Assembly: GCA_902562425.1 (NCBI GenBank)
Contig: CACETF010000009.1
Span: 1 to 64,000 of the forward strand
Reading direction: 5' to 3'
Length of the DNA: 64,000 nt
From: Porticoccaceae bacterium
GTDB taxonomy: Bacteria; Pseudomonadota; Gammaproteobacteria; Pseudomonadales; Porticoccaceae
Positions 28,921 to 38,574 of this stretch are shown piece by piece. Position 1 is the stretch's first letter. The number at the start of each line of letters is the position of its first letter. The translations under genes were made by a program, and so were the position numbers. The notes beneath the pieces were generated by a model, which saw nothing but the letters and a program-made list of their open reading frames with translations, was not told the DNA's origin and did no database searches.

Positions 28921-30021
28921 CTACTTTGTCTTGTACGGAAGCAACTGCCTTGCCCGTTCCATGTGTTCAACAATGTAAGCTTCTTCTTGCGCAAGAAAGC
29001 TACCAATGGCAGCTCGAAATTTCGGATGTCTGATCCAATGGAGCGAAGTTATCTCTACCGGTTCAAATCCTCTTATGAGTTTGTGTTCACCCTGGGCCCC
29101 TGCGTCAAACCGAAGTAATTTATTGGTGATTGCGAACTCAATACCCGCATAGTAGCAAAGCTCGAAATGCAAGTGATCATATTCGCTTATGCTTCCCCAA
29201 TACCTGCCGTATAGGCATTCACTATCGTAAAAATATAGAGCACATGCTATAGGTTCCTCATGTTGCATTGCCACTGCCATCATGAGCTGGTCAGACATTA
29301 AACTACTGACTATACTAAAAAACTCCTTGGTTAAATAACCCTTGGTGCCATTGCGTTTAGCGTAAGTTCTTTCATATAAACGATAAAAGAGATCCCAAAT
29401 TGACGTATCTATTTTTTTTCCTAACAGGATGGACACGGTAATTTCTTGGCGTGAAATACTTTCTCTCTCTTTTTTTATCATTTTCCGCTTTCTTGAGGTA
29501 AGGCTATTCAAGAAATCATCAAAATCAATATAACCTCGGTTGTGCCAGTGATACTGAATACCCTTACGGGTGAGGAGATCAGGACTTTTGAAAGAGTTAA
29601 CAACATTAGCATTGCCAAATAGAAGGTGCCAACTCGAAGAATGCAGATTAGTAGCGATTTCAGTAATTTTACTTATTAGTTCGACATAATCTATTTGCGT
29701 TAATTCATCTGAACCCACAATTCTTGGACCCATAGATGGCGTGAATGGAATAGCCGTAACGAGTTTTGGATAATATTCAAGGCCATTTCGGTGATAAGCG
29801 TTCGCCCAAACATGATCAAAGACGTACTCTCCCATAGAATGAGTTTTGAGGTATAACGGAAGGAAAGCTCCAGCGTTCCCTTGATTTATTTTGACATGAA
29901 GTGGCTCCCAACCAGTTTTTGTGCAGGCACTGTTACTCTTGCTGAGGGCATCGATAAATTCCCTTTTGATAAATGGGTTGGTAAGGTTTCCGGATAAATT
30001 TAATGTCTTTTTAAGGGGCAT
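28921..30021 (-). CDS. FemAB-like / GNAT acyltransferase (DUF482, COG3146)
   Basis: A 366-residue soluble protein resembling the family once annotated as peptidoglycan biosynthesis protein (COG3146, PF04339). Recognisable blocks are FLPLYLKTHSMGEYVFDHVW near 53-72, PFTPSMGPRI, and the C-terminal LYGRYWGSISEYDHLHFELC followed by FDAGAQGEHKLIRGFEP. The fold is a tandem acetyltransferase, probably acting on an aminoacyl or acyl donor, but no substrate is established. It is a lone leftward gene between gloA and fabV and reads divergently from fabV across 244 bases that show no further gene. Confidence 0.88.
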   Translation of the reverse strand: MPLKKTLNLSGNLTNPFIKREFIDALSKSNSACTKTGWEPLHVKINQGNAGAFLPLYLKTHSMGEYVFDHVWANAYHRNGLEYYPKLVTAIPFTPSMGPRIVGSDELTQIDYVELISKITEIATNLHSSSWHLLFGNANVVNSFKSPDLLTRKGIQYHWHNRGYIDFDDFLNSLTSRKRKMIKKERESISRQEITVSILLGKKIDTSIWDLFYRLYERTYAKRNGTKGYLTKEFFSIVSSLMSDQLMMAVAMQHEEPIACALYFYDSECLYGRYWGSISEYDHLHFELCYYAGIEFAITNKLLRFDAGAQGEHKLIRGFEPVEITSLHWIRHPKFRAAIGSFLAQEEAYIVEHMERARQLLPYKTK

Positions 30022-30265
30022 ATATTATCTTGGTGAAATTACAGTTTTTGAGTAAAACTAAAAAGTCATGTTTCCTTAAGCTTACGCAGAAGGGCACTAA
30101 GAAAGCCAATGTTAATTTACACTCTAACAAAAACCTATTCCCGCTATTCGAGAAAAAATCTATTTATGATGAAAATAAGTCGTATTCTAGGTATAAAGTA
30201 CTTTAATAGGATACCATTAGGTAGTGACATTGTGTTTTCATCATTTTTTTGGAGTAATAATATTA

Positions 30266-31453
30266 ATGATAGTTGAACCTCGAGTGCGCGGTTTTTTGTG
30301 TGTTACTAGCCACCCAGCCGGCTGCGCGAGAAATGTACAGGAGCAAATAACTTACATAAAATCCAAACCGAAAATTGATGGTCCTAAACGTGTGCTGATT
30401 ATTGGCGCCTCTGCTGGTTATGGGTTGGCCGCTCGTATTTTTTCAGCGTTTGGAGCAAGCGCCTCCACGATCGGTGTTTTTTTTGAGAAAGCCGGTACTG
30501 AAAAAAAAACCGCATCTGCCGGTTGGTATAACTCAGCAGAATTTCATCGTCAGGCCACAATCTCAGGTGTTTATGCAAAAAGTATAAACGGTGATGCATT
30601 TTCTAAAGTCATCAAAGAGCGTACTATTGAGGTAATCAAGTCTGATTTAGGGCAAGTTGACCTTGTTGTCTATAGTCTAGCGGCTCCTCGTCGCGAGCAT
30701 CCAGCTACTGGACTTATTCACCAGTCTGTTTTAAAGCCGATTGGAAAAGACGTATGCATGTTAGGGCTTGATGTGCAAAAAGGAAGACTGAAAAAATCTC
30801 GAATTTTAGCCGCTAATGACAAAGAAATCAGTGATACGGTTTCCGTAATGGGTGGAGAAGACTGGATGCTTTGGATGCAGGCTCTACAAGAGGCTAATGT
30901 GTTAGCAACTGGAATCAAAACCACTGCTTTCACTTATATCGGAGAAAAAATAACGTGGGACATATACTGGCATGGAACTATCGGTGAGGCAAAAAGGGAC
31001 CTCGACCTAAAAGCACTTGGCATAAGAAAAAGATTACAAGCTATCGGGGGAGACGCAAGAGTGTCAGTATTAAAAGCTGTTGTTACGCAGGCAAGTGCTG
31101 CTATTCCCATAATGCCCCTATACTTATCGATTTTATTCCGAGAAATGAAGCGCCATGGAACGCATGAGGGCTGCATTGAACAGATTTATCGATTGTTTAC
31201 AGAGTGTCTATATCAAGATTCACCCAGAATCGATAATTCAGGGCGGTTTCGAGTAGATAATTTAGAAATACAGCCACTAATACAAAATGCGGTGTCTCGC
31301 TCTTGGAGTATAGCTGAAGATAAAAACTTAGACGATGTGGCGGATTTGCAGGGCTACAGAGACGAATTCTTAAAGCTGTTTGGGTTCAATTTCAGGGGAG
31401 TAGATTATAGTAGAAGCGTTGAAATTCAGGTTCCGATAGAAAAATTAATTTAG
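30266..31453 (+). CDS. fabV: Trans-2-enoyl-CoA/ACP reductase FabV
   Basis: NADH-dependent enoyl reductase for the last step of fatty acid elongation; FabV is naturally triclosan-resistant compared with FabI. From the ATG at 30266 ([20 protein letters not shown]), behind GGAG, it has 395 residues, as usual for the family; an upstream GTG-type extension at 30224 is not family-like. The NADH-binding loop [13 protein letters not shown] lies near 45-57. The active-site YX8K appears as [10 protein letters not shown]. It is followed 53 bases later by a lipid A acyltransferase gene. Confidence 0.97.
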   Translation: MIVEPRVRGFLCVTSHPAGCARNVQEQITYIKSKPKIDGPKRVLIIGASAGYGLAARIFSAFGASASTIGVFFEKAGTEKKTASAGWYNSAEFHRQATISGVYAKSINGDAFSKVIKERTIEVIKSDLGQVDLVVYSLAAPRREHPATGLIHQSVLKPIGKDVCMLGLDVQKGRLKKSRILAANDKEISDTVSVMGGEDWMLWMQALQEANVLATGIKTTAFTYIGEKITWDIYWHGTIGEAKRDLDLKALGIRKRLQAIGGDARVSVLKAVVTQASAAIPIMPLYLSILFREMKRHGTHEGCIEQIYRLFTECLYQDSPRIDNSGRFRVDNLEIQPLIQNAVSRSWSIAEDKNLDDVADLQGYRDEFLKLFGFNFRGVDYSRSVEIQVPIEKLI

Positions 31454-31506
31454 TATTGATCTTCACATTGTAATGAGAACCTCCAGTATAGTAGACAATC
31501 CTTGAC

Positions 31507-32436
31507 ATGAAACTGCAAGTGGATTCCTTTCCTTGGCATCTCGCACATCCACGGCACTGGATTGTTTGGATCATGATCTTGATTTGGTGGATTGTCACCC
31601 AATTACCGTATCCAATTTTGATGTGCCTCGGAAATCTTCTTGGTGCTGTAGCATTTCGGTTTGATACCGATCGTAAAAGAATTGCAAAGCGAAATATAGA
31701 TCTTTGCTTTCCTTCTTGGGATGATCTGCGAAAAAAAAAGTTATTACGAGATAATTTTATCAGCATGGGAAAGGCAGTTTTTGAGATTGGTATTGCATGG
31801 TGGTGGTCAGAAAAACGATTCGCAAGACTAATAAAATTCGAGGGAATACATCACCTAAATCGAGACGACGGTAAGGGAACAGTTCTCTTAGGCATACACT
31901 ATACAACACTTGAGATCGGCGCTGTTGCGGCTACATCCATATGTAACAAGCTTGATGGCATGTATCGTGCACATAGTAATCCTGTATTTGACTATATTCA
32001 GGCCAAGGGGCGTGTCAGTAAGGCAAATAGAACTACCCGACTATTTGAGCGTCGAGATGTTCGGGCCTGCCTGCGAGGATTAAAAAGTGGGCGGGCATTG
32101 TGGTTTGGTCCGGACCAAGATTATGGTCTAGGAAGTGGACTATTCGCTCCGTTTTTTAACATCCCAGCGGCAACAGTCGATACAACTGCGAGATTCTCTA
32201 AAGGTGGCAATGCCAGGGTAGTTCCGTTTTCACACGTACGCATGCCGAACAGCAGTGGATACAAAGTAATTTTTTATCCCCCAATAGAAAATTTTCCCAT
32301 TGGGGATGATTTAAAGGATGCCGAGTTAATTAATGGTATTATTGAAAAGCTTATTCTTATTCAACCAGAGCAATACCTTTGGGTGCACCGTAGGTTTAAA
32401 AATCGACCAATGGGAGAGTCAAATTTCTATTTTTAA
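31507..32436 (+). CDS. lpxL: Lipid A late acyltransferase (LpxL/HtrB family)
   Basis: Transfers a secondary acyl chain, typically laurate, to Kdo2-lipid IVA on the inner membrane. A hydrophobic anchor (WIVWIMILIWWIVTQLPYPI, ~18-37) precedes the cytoplasmic catalytic domain. The HX4E motif is His131...Glu136 (GIHYTTLEIG). Other family blocks are YRAHSNPVFDYI and GPDQDYGLGSGLFAPFFNIP. At 309 residues it is typical. LpxL and LpxM paralogues cannot be told apart safely here; the family call is firm. dapA starts 100 bases downstream. Confidence 0.93.
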   Translation: MKLQVDSFPWHLAHPRHWIVWIMILIWWIVTQLPYPILMCLGNLLGAVAFRFDTDRKRIAKRNIDLCFPSWDDLRKKKLLRDNFISMGKAVFEIGIAWWWSEKRFARLIKFEGIHHLNRDDGKGTVLLGIHYTTLEIGAVAATSICNKLDGMYRAHSNPVFDYIQAKGRVSKANRTTRLFERRDVRACLRGLKSGRALWFGPDQDYGLGSGLFAPFFNIPAATVDTTARFSKGGNARVVPFSHVRMPNSSGYKVIFYPPIENFPIGDDLKDAELINGIIEKLILIQPEQYLWVHRRFKNRPMGESNFYF

Positions 32437-32535
32437 TGTGTTTAAGTCCACGTGGTTTTAAAATAAAGCGGGTCCTTTAATTTGTAAGGTATAAGAAGTG
32501 CGACTAAAATTGCAAAGTAGTTTTCGGAGTCTGAG

Positions 32536-33423
32536 ATGATAAGAGGTAGTATTGTTGCGTTGGTCACGCCATTTTGTGGGCAGTCCTGTAAAGTTGATTG
32601 GGAAGCCCTGAAAAATTTAGTTGATTGGCACATATCGGAGGGAACAAACGCGATTGTAGCGGTCGGCACAACAGGGGAGTCCTCGACTTTAAATGTAGCA
32701 GAGCATCAGAAAATAATCCAATTTGTTGTTTCTGCCTCGGATGGTCGGATCCCGATTGTTGCCGGCACGGGAGCTAATTCCACTAACGAAGCTTTAGAGC
32801 TTACAGCTGCAGCAAAGGATGCTGGTGCGGACGCATGCTTGTTGGTGACTCCTTATTATAATAAACCAACGCAGGAAGGATTATACCAACACTTTAAGAT
32901 AATAGCAGAAAGCATTGATATTAAACAAATTTTATATAATGTTCCTAGTAGGACAGCGTGTAATATTGATGTAGACACGGTGTTACGTTTAGCTAATTTA
33001 AGCCGTGTAGTGGGGATTAAAGAAGCAAGTGGAGATTTGGAAAGGGCAGCAAGTATAATAGCAAATAGGCCTAGAGATTTCGCCGTGTATTCAGGCGATG
33101 ATCCTACTGCTAGAAAGCTAATGTCGCTTGGCGGCGACGGTAATATATCGGTTACGGCAAATATAGTGCCGAATTCTATGGCGTTGATGTGTGATTTTGC
33201 GCTTGCTGGAGATGAGGAGAGAGCGCATGAAATTGACTCCTCAATGAGAGAGTTGCATGATGCGCTATTTATTGAATCGAATCCTATTCCTGTAAAATGG
33301 GTGCTATCAAAAATGGGAATGATTGAAAATACTCTCCGCCTACCTCTGACGTCTCTTTCCGATGGATTTCATGAGCGTGTTAAATTGGCTATGCTACGGG
33401 CCAAGATTAAGCAAAAAATATAA
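32536..33423 (+). CDS. dapA: 4-hydroxy-tetrahydrodipicolinate synthase DapA
   Basis: Condenses pyruvate with aspartate semialdehyde in the lysine/diaminopimelate pathway. It is a 295-residue TIM barrel. The Schiff-base lysine is Lys162 (VVGIKEASGD); Tyr134 and Arg139 lie in ILYNVPSRTACN; and GTTGESSTL supplies the Thr of the proton relay. Lysine feedback regulation cannot be judged. The dapA-bamC-metallo-beta-lactamase order matches Pseudomonas as I remember it. GGAG lies about eight bases before the ATG. Confidence 0.98.
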   Translation: MIRGSIVALVTPFCGQSCKVDWEALKNLVDWHISEGTNAIVAVGTTGESSTLNVAEHQKIIQFVVSASDGRIPIVAGTGANSTNEALELTAAAKDAGADACLLVTPYYNKPTQEGLYQHFKIIAESIDIKQILYNVPSRTACNIDVDTVLRLANLSRVVGIKEASGDLERAASIIANRPRDFAVYSGDDPTARKLMSLGGDGNISVTANIVPNSMALMCDFALAGDEERAHEIDSSMRELHDALFIESNPIPVKWVLSKMGMIENTLRLPLTSLSDGFHERVKLAMLRAKIKQKI

Positions 33424-33454
33424 ACCTAAATAAATTAAGAGGTCTTTTGTTAGA

Positions 33455-34483
33455 ATGCAAAAAAAAATTAGTATGCTGCTTCTAGCTCCTATTTTTTTAA
33501 CCTCAGGGTGTGAGTGGCTGGGAATCAGAGATCGCTCAAATGATTATTTATTAGAGGAGGAAACCGCTTTAATAACTGTTCCAGATGGGCTTAAGTATGA
33601 CTTGACAGAGGATATTTTTATTATTCCTGGCGATGACCAAAATAAATTAATTCCCTTTGATTACGAGGTTCCGCGTCCAAATCCTGCTTCAGTAAATACC
33701 TTTGAACAAGTTGTTAAGATACAAAGTTTCGAGGACAGGCGTTGGATTCTGGTGAATCTCCCTCCCAGTGAAATTTGGCCGCGGGTACGGGGTCTTCTGA
33801 GTAGAAATAGGATTCCAAGCTATAGAGTAGATGCGGCTAAAGGAATGATTGACACGGCTTGGATTAATTTGAAATCGGATGAAGAGAGACTCCATCGATT
33901 CAGGATTTTCGTTGTGCCAGGTATCGGTGTGAATAGCTCAGAGGTCTCGACGCTTCATGACCAAGGGGAGTTTGGTGCAGACTCTTCATCTCCTTGGCCG
34001 CTAGCTTCTGATAGTGATGACAGAGGGAAGGAATTTTTAGAATTAGTCGCGAATGACCTTGCTGCCGCCTCAGACTTTTCTCAGGTTTCGCTTTTAGCTC
34101 AGAATATCGGTGGAGAGCCAAAGGTTAATCAGGTGTTTGTTGATGTTGACCAGCCTTACATAGAAATCATGTTGTCATATGAGAGAAGCTGGGCGTCAGT
34201 GAATTATTCGCTTTCTAGAGGAGGATTTTCTGTTTTAGATAAAAATAGAAGCGAGGGATTCTTTCTTGTAGATTTTAAAACAGAGAATTTGGTGAATGAT
34301 AGCTTCTTAAGTAGATGGCTTAATTTTAACTCCAATGATTCTAAACCAAGAATTAGTTATAAGGTAACTGTCAAGCAGCTTGATAATAAGGTCCATGTGT
34401 CGATTACGAATTTAGATGGAAGTTATTTAGATATTCCAGATACCACTCGTTTGCTTGCGATTTTACGCAGTAATTTATCTTAA
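33455..34483 (+). CDS. bamC: Outer-membrane assembly lipoprotein BamC
   Basis: Lipoprotein subunit of the BAM complex for beta-barrel insertion. The lipobox LTSGC places the acylated cysteine at residue 19. The long unstructured N-terminal region that binds BamD follows (~20-95), and then two helix-grip domains (from VNLPPSEIWPRVRGLLSR and again from YIEIMLSYERSWASVN). It has 342 residues, close to family size. The gene lies between dapA and the YycJ-like gene, with 31 and 16 bases to its neighbours. Confidence 0.92.
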   Translation: MQKKISMLLLAPIFLTSGCEWLGIRDRSNDYLLEEETALITVPDGLKYDLTEDIFIIPGDDQNKLIPFDYEVPRPNPASVNTFEQVVKIQSFEDRRWILVNLPPSEIWPRVRGLLSRNRIPSYRVDAAKGMIDTAWINLKSDEERLHRFRIFVVPGIGVNSSEVSTLHDQGEFGADSSSPWPLASDSDDRGKEFLELVANDLAAASDFSQVSLLAQNIGGEPKVNQVFVDVDQPYIEIMLSYERSWASVNYSLSRGGFSVLDKNRSEGFFLVDFKTENLVNDSFLSRWLNFNSNDSKPRISYKVTVKQLDNKVHVSITNLDGSYLDIPDTTRLLAILRSNLS

Positions 34484-34499
34484 GTTGTAATCTTTAATT

Positions 34500-35258
34500 A
34501 TGAAATTTGCTTCTATCGGAAGTAGTAGTAAGGGAAATTGTACAGTTGTTTCCACCCATTCGACTTCTTTGTTAGTTGACTGCGGGTTTTCTTTGAAGCA
34601 AACCACTGATCGATTACAGCGACTCAATGTAAAGCCCCAAGACATAGATGCAATACTCGTCACTCATGAACATGATGATCACTGGAGCGGTGTGCCTGGA
34701 CTTTGTAAAAAATATAAAATTCCTATATATCTTAGTGCGGGAACTTATCGTGCTGTGTATGATGACTCTTTAGAATTCGTAAATATAGTAGATACAGAGG
34801 TCCCATTTATTGTTGGTGATTTCAGAATTTTGGGCATTACCGTACCCCATGATGCTCTGGAGCCGTTGCAGTATGTATTTGAAGCTAACTTTTTAAGGTT
34901 CGGAGTGCTTACAGATCTGGGTCATGTGACGCCATATATTTTTGAGCATTATGATTGCTTGGATGCACTTCTTTTGGAGGCAAATCATGATGAGTCAATG
35001 CTAGCTAAGGGAATGTATCCCTCTTTTTTAAAAGCCCGTATCTCTGGCGGATGGGGGCATCTGAGTAATAGGCAAGCCATCGATTTCTTAAGTAAAATTG
35101 ATCAAACTCGATTACAACACGTTCTATTTGGTCATATGAGTGATCGAAATAATTGCCAAGAGGCTTTGAAAAATTTAGTTGAGCAACGGTATGGAATCAA
35201 CGGAAAGGTGCACTACGCAAATTATGAATATGGCTCTGATTGGATCGAAATTATTTGA
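34500..35258 (+). CDS. MBL-fold metallohydrolase, YycJ-like
   Basis: A 252-residue metallo-beta-lactamase fold protein. The metal motif THEHDDHWSG (HxHxDH) lies near 55-64, with later ligands in LLLEANHDE and FGHMSD. An N-terminal FASIGSSSKGNC loop is typical of the YycJ/ExoIX-like group, proposed to act as a 5'-3' exonuclease or phosphodiesterase; the substrate here is unknown. In Pseudomonas the gene after bamC is of this family and is followed by purC; here no purC follows and the gene ends at a 490-base intergenic region. Confidence 0.92.
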   Translation: MKFASIGSSSKGNCTVVSTHSTSLLVDCGFSLKQTTDRLQRLNVKPQDIDAILVTHEHDDHWSGVPGLCKKYKIPIYLSAGTYRAVYDDSLEFVNIVDTEVPFIVGDFRILGITVPHDALEPLQYVFEANFLRFGVLTDLGHVTPYIFEHYDCLDALLLEANHDESMLAKGMYPSFLKARISGGWGHLSNRQAIDFLSKIDQTRLQHVLFGHMSDRNNCQEALKNLVEQRYGINGKVHYANYEYGSDWIEII

Positions 35259-35748
35259 GCAGGAATCTTTTGTTGGTTTCGAAGAGAGATCCATCAATGC
35301 CGAGATATGGGTAACATGAAAAAGATATTGTGGCAATAAATTTTTTTGATAATTTGTATTTTCTTGTTGATGAGTGTTATTTTTCCACAGATACTAAAGT
35401 TTTCTTATAGATGTCTCACAAAGTTATTATAAGTCCTTGATTATTTGTATAAATTCGTTTAAACCATTGATTTATATAGAGATTTTAAAGTGCTTAATAA
35501 TTAATCAATCTGCTAAAGGTGTTGATTTATAAAGGCTTGAATGAAATACAAGAGCCTTTATCAACAAAGTTATCCACAGTTAATGTGAGTAACTCAGCGC
35601 ACCATTTTGGCGCTTTTGGGTTTAGAAAGAATTTTACGTGCTAATTGAATTATTTATATTTATTGCTCTAGCTGGAGAGTATGTCGTCTTGGTATGGCGT
35701 CTTTAACAACATTACGGTTTGATAGTCAGAAGATATCGGTAACGCTAT
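35259..35748 (+). other. 490-base AT-rich intergenic region with DnaA-box-like sites
   Basis: No credible gene. Matches to the DnaA box TTWTNCACA are TTTTCCACA at 35381-35389 and TTATCCACA (perfect) at 35570-35578; TTATCAACA at 35558-35566 differs at one position. A weaker reverse match, TGTTGATGA, lies near 35366. Between them, 35430-35515 is extremely AT-rich, like a DNA unwinding element. A hairpin lies next to the right-hand boxes. This resembles an origin or a DnaA-titration site, but no dnaA, rpmH or mnmG neighbours it. Confidence 0.4.
35521..35565. repeat. Imperfect inverted repeat beside the DnaA boxes
   Basis: GTTGAT plus AAAGGCT (arms within 35521-35539) are complementary to AGCCTTT plus ATCAAC (within 35549-35565), with TTAT and CT as bulges and a nine-base loop. 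No T-run follows on either strand, so a rho-independent terminator is unlikely. The right arm overlaps the TTATCAACA box. Confidence 0.6.
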
Positions 35749-36609
35749 ATGGATGAGCTTTTGTTTGATAGAAGCGCACGAGAGATGGTCAGTTATTTGA
35801 TGTATGAGCACGAAGTATTTAGAGAAAAAGCATCAAATACCGCTACTCATCTCAAACTCCAGTTAATTTCCGCAGATTCAGATATGACACTTAAGAGTCA
35901 TACTCATCACTTTAATAAATACTATCTTCATTACGGTGCTTTGGGGCTCTCGCTGAGATGTCATAGTTCCTTCAAACAAGGGCCCATTTATTGTGATTTT
36001 GACTCAACACAAATTATATATCGCAGGAAATATGGAGGCGGAAATGGGCAGGCTTTAGCCAGGGCTGTAGGGGTTACCAACGAGTGTAAGCCTAAAGTAT
36101 TGGACCTAACTGCGGGCCTTGGTATCGATTCTTTTATATTAGCCACGCTCGGATGCAAAATTTTAATGCTGGAGCGTAATCCCATTGTCTATGAGCTACT
36201 CTGTGATGGATTGGCTCGCGCTAGTGAAATGACGTCAGATACTGGAGATCTTGCACTTATTACAGAGCGTCTGAAACTGAATAAGATTGATGCTCTTGAC
36301 TACCTAGCAAAACTAGCACCGGAAAACAAGTTCGATGTAATATACCTCGATCCTATGTTTGAATTGCCTGCTAAAGTGGCTAAAGCAAAAAAGGAAATGC
36401 ATGCGCTTCAAAATTTGGTTGGAGCGGATACCGATGCTGGTAAAGTTCTCAAAAAAGCCATGCGACATGCTAGATACCGCACAGTCGTTAAGCGCTCCAA
36501 CAAGTCACCGAGCTTAACAAATCAAAAGCCAGATGTTATCTTGAAAGGCAAATCAACGCGATATGACATCTACATTAACCGCAGACTACCGCCAAAGTTG
36601 AAGTCCTGA
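35749..36609 (+). CDS. rsmJ: 16S rRNA (guanine(1516)-N(2))-methyltransferase RsmJ
   Basis: SAM-dependent methyltransferase of 286 residues that modifies G1516 in 16S rRNA. The SAM-binding motif VLDLTAGLGIDSFILA is followed by the acidic loop MLERNPIVYELLCDGL, and the family-specific catalytic motif is YLDPMFELP. The last conserved block, VVKRSNKSPSL, is present. The start is the ATG at 35749. The gene reads out of the DnaA-box region and ends 17 bases from the convergent dapE end. Confidence 0.95.
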   Translation: MDELLFDRSAREMVSYLMYEHEVFREKASNTATHLKLQLISADSDMTLKSHTHHFNKYYLHYGALGLSLRCHSSFKQGPIYCDFDSTQIIYRRKYGGGNGQALARAVGVTNECKPKVLDLTAGLGIDSFILATLGCKILMLERNPIVYELLCDGLARASEMTSDTGDLALITERLKLNKIDALDYLAKLAPENKFDVIYLDPMFELPAKVAKAKKEMHALQNLVGADTDAGKVLKKAMRHARYRTVVKRSNKSPSLTNQKPDVILKGKSTRYDIYINRRLPPKLKS

Positions 36610-36626
36610 GCTTGGGCTGTGGCGAT

Positions 36627-37763
36627 TTATGAGATCATTTTCAACAGTACAGCTCTATAGATTTCGGTTAGCCTTTCTAAATCTCCTACTGCGATATGCT
36701 CATTGGCCTTATGGATACTGGCGTTAATGGGTCCAAATTCAATGACCTCTGATGTGAGGGTAGCAATAAAACGGCCATCAGAGGTACCTCCAGTTGTGGA
36801 CAAATCAGCAGTGTGCCCTGTGATTTCAAAGATAGCTGCTTTTAAATTACTGACCAGCGTTCTTGCTACCGTTAAAAAGGGTGCACCACTGAGCCTCCAA
36901 TCAATAGCGTAATCGAGGTTATGTTTATCTAAAATAGTGCAGGTTCGATGTTTGATTTCGTCCGCATGTAGCTTGTTGGAATACCTAAAATTAAGATGCG
37001 CTTCACACATCGCTGGTATGACATTTGTAATGCCATCGCCCGAAAAAAGATTTGAAATTTGGAGAGATGTGGGTTGAAAATTTGCACAACCCTCATCCCA
37101 AATTTCTTGGGTCAGTTCGTGTAGTGCAGGCAGGCATTTATGGATCGGATTTACTGCATGTTCTGGATATGCAACATGCCCCTGAACGCCAAAAGCTTTA
37201 AGCACTCCATTTAGAGAGCCTCGGCGTCCATGTTTTATGGTATCTCCGAATACATTAGTACTTGTCGGTTCGCCCACAATACACCAGTCCGGGACTATAT
37301 TTCGCTCTCTTAGCCATTTCACCACTAATTTAGTGCCAGATTCGGCAATTCCCTCTTCGTCGCTGGTTACTAAAAATGCAATTCGGCCATTGTGGCAGGG
37401 ATTTTCTCTAACGAATACCTCTACTGCGACAACCATTGCGGAGAGTGAGCTTTTCATATCCGCAGCGCCCCTGCCATATAAACATCCATTTCTTATTTCT
37501 GGCACAAAAGGCGGTGATTCCCATAATTCATCACGACCTGGGGGGACGACATCCGTGTGTCCCGCAAAACAAATCATCGGTCCCTCATCCCCTCGAATGG
37601 CCCAAAAATTTGTCACATTATCAAAGGGCAACCTATGGATCATAAATCCGATTTTTTGCAATCGTTCTATTAGTAAATCCTGACAACCCATATCATCTGG
37701 CGTTATGGATGGCTTTGCGATTAACTCCATGGCTAAATCGAGCGTAGATGCTTTTGTAGGCAT
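36627..37763 (-). CDS. dapE: Succinyl-diaminopimelate desuccinylase DapE
   Basis: Hydrolyses N-succinyl-LL-diaminopimelate, giving LL-DAP for lysine and peptidoglycan. It is an M20 di-zinc peptidase. CFAGHTDVVPPG carries the first His and Asp ligands, LVTSDEEGIAESG the catalytic Glu, and VGEPTSTN and STTGGTSDGRF are family blocks. I place the start at the ATG at 37763, preceded by AAAGGAAA at good spacing, giving 378 residues; the longer start at 37793 lacks such a site. dapD, often nearby in other genomes, is absent; the upstream 1 kb holds no clear gene. Confidence 0.96.
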   Translation of the reverse strand: MPTKASTLDLAMELIAKPSITPDDMGCQDLLIERLQKIGFMIHRLPFDNVTNFWAIRGDEGPMICFAGHTDVVPPGRDELWESPPFVPEIRNGCLYGRGAADMKSSLSAMVVAVEVFVRENPCHNGRIAFLVTSDEEGIAESGTKLVVKWLRERNIVPDWCIVGEPTSTNVFGDTIKHGRRGSLNGVLKAFGVQGHVAYPEHAVNPIHKCLPALHELTQEIWDEGCANFQPTSLQISNLFSGDGITNVIPAMCEAHLNFRYSNKLHADEIKHRTCTILDKHNLDYAIDWRLSGAPFLTVARTLVSNLKAAIFEITGHTADLSTTGGTSDGRFIATLTSEVIEFGPINASIHKANEHIAVGDLERLTEIYRAVLLKMIS

Positions 37764-38283
37764 AACATTTCCTTTCTTAGGACTTGAGCTCAACTACTGC
37801 AAAATCAGCTGGGTACCCAAGTATTGACTTATTCTTTAGCGTGAGCACAAACTCTCCTAGTTTACATGACTTTTGAAACGCTCGCGTGCCTGTAAAGACG
37901 ATTTGGAACGTTTGATAACAGATTGGATTTGTACAAAATCTTTCCAGCAATTTGATCGCGTTCTTCCACAATTTTTTTAGGGGATTTAAAGGATTTATCC
38001 GTAACAATCTAAAGGCTTTGAGTCCTCTATAGTTATCCAAGGTGGAAATCGTTGACTTCCTTTCGTAAGTCGCATGATAAATTAGGCTTTAAAAAAATCT
38101 ATATCACCAGAGGTTGCCCTGAAGCTCCTCCCTAGCTTATCAATAACAGCAATTAAATGCTTTAAAATTGTCTATCAAAAAATTATGGATACCACTGTTT
38201 TAGAGCCTTGTTTCTAATAGTGTAAGACAGGGTTGAGAAGAATTTTTTTGTTTCATAGAAAATTACGTAGTGAGCCAAAAGGA

Positions 38284-38330
38284 TAACAGCGCGTCGTGTC
38301 AGTTTGCACATCAAACGACGCCAGTTGTTA
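38284..38330. repeat. Two-step inverted repeat in the gap
   Basis: TAACA (38284-38288) and GCGTCGT (38291-38297) pair with ACGACGC (38315-38321) and TGTTA (38326-38330), with small internal loops and a 17-base terminal loop. GTTTG/CAAAC offers a competing inner stem. It is more GC-rich than its surroundings. The outline recalls an attC-type hairpin, but it is shorter and the GTTRRRY box is not matched. Confidence 0.5.
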
Positions 38331-38574
38331 GGGAAGTCATCCAAATGAAATAACATCGTAAAGTCAAGCTTAAGTATGTTTATAAATTATTTTCCGATCT
38401 TTATAAGGTTGTTAATAAGAAATTATTTAGAAGAAATTTTAAGCAAATATCAGATAACGGCTAAGCTGATAGGAACAAATGTCCCCTCAAAGTGACGATA
38501 TACGATTCGGTTTATTCGGTATGGAAGCAAAAAAAGAAAACGATATTAGCACACTTTATCGGTATTCGTGCGGG

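Noticed and set aside
37777-38040. Leftward 87-codon frame ending just before dapE
   Set aside because: TTG start without a ribosome binding site, no recognisable domain, odd composition; kept only as part of the gap description.
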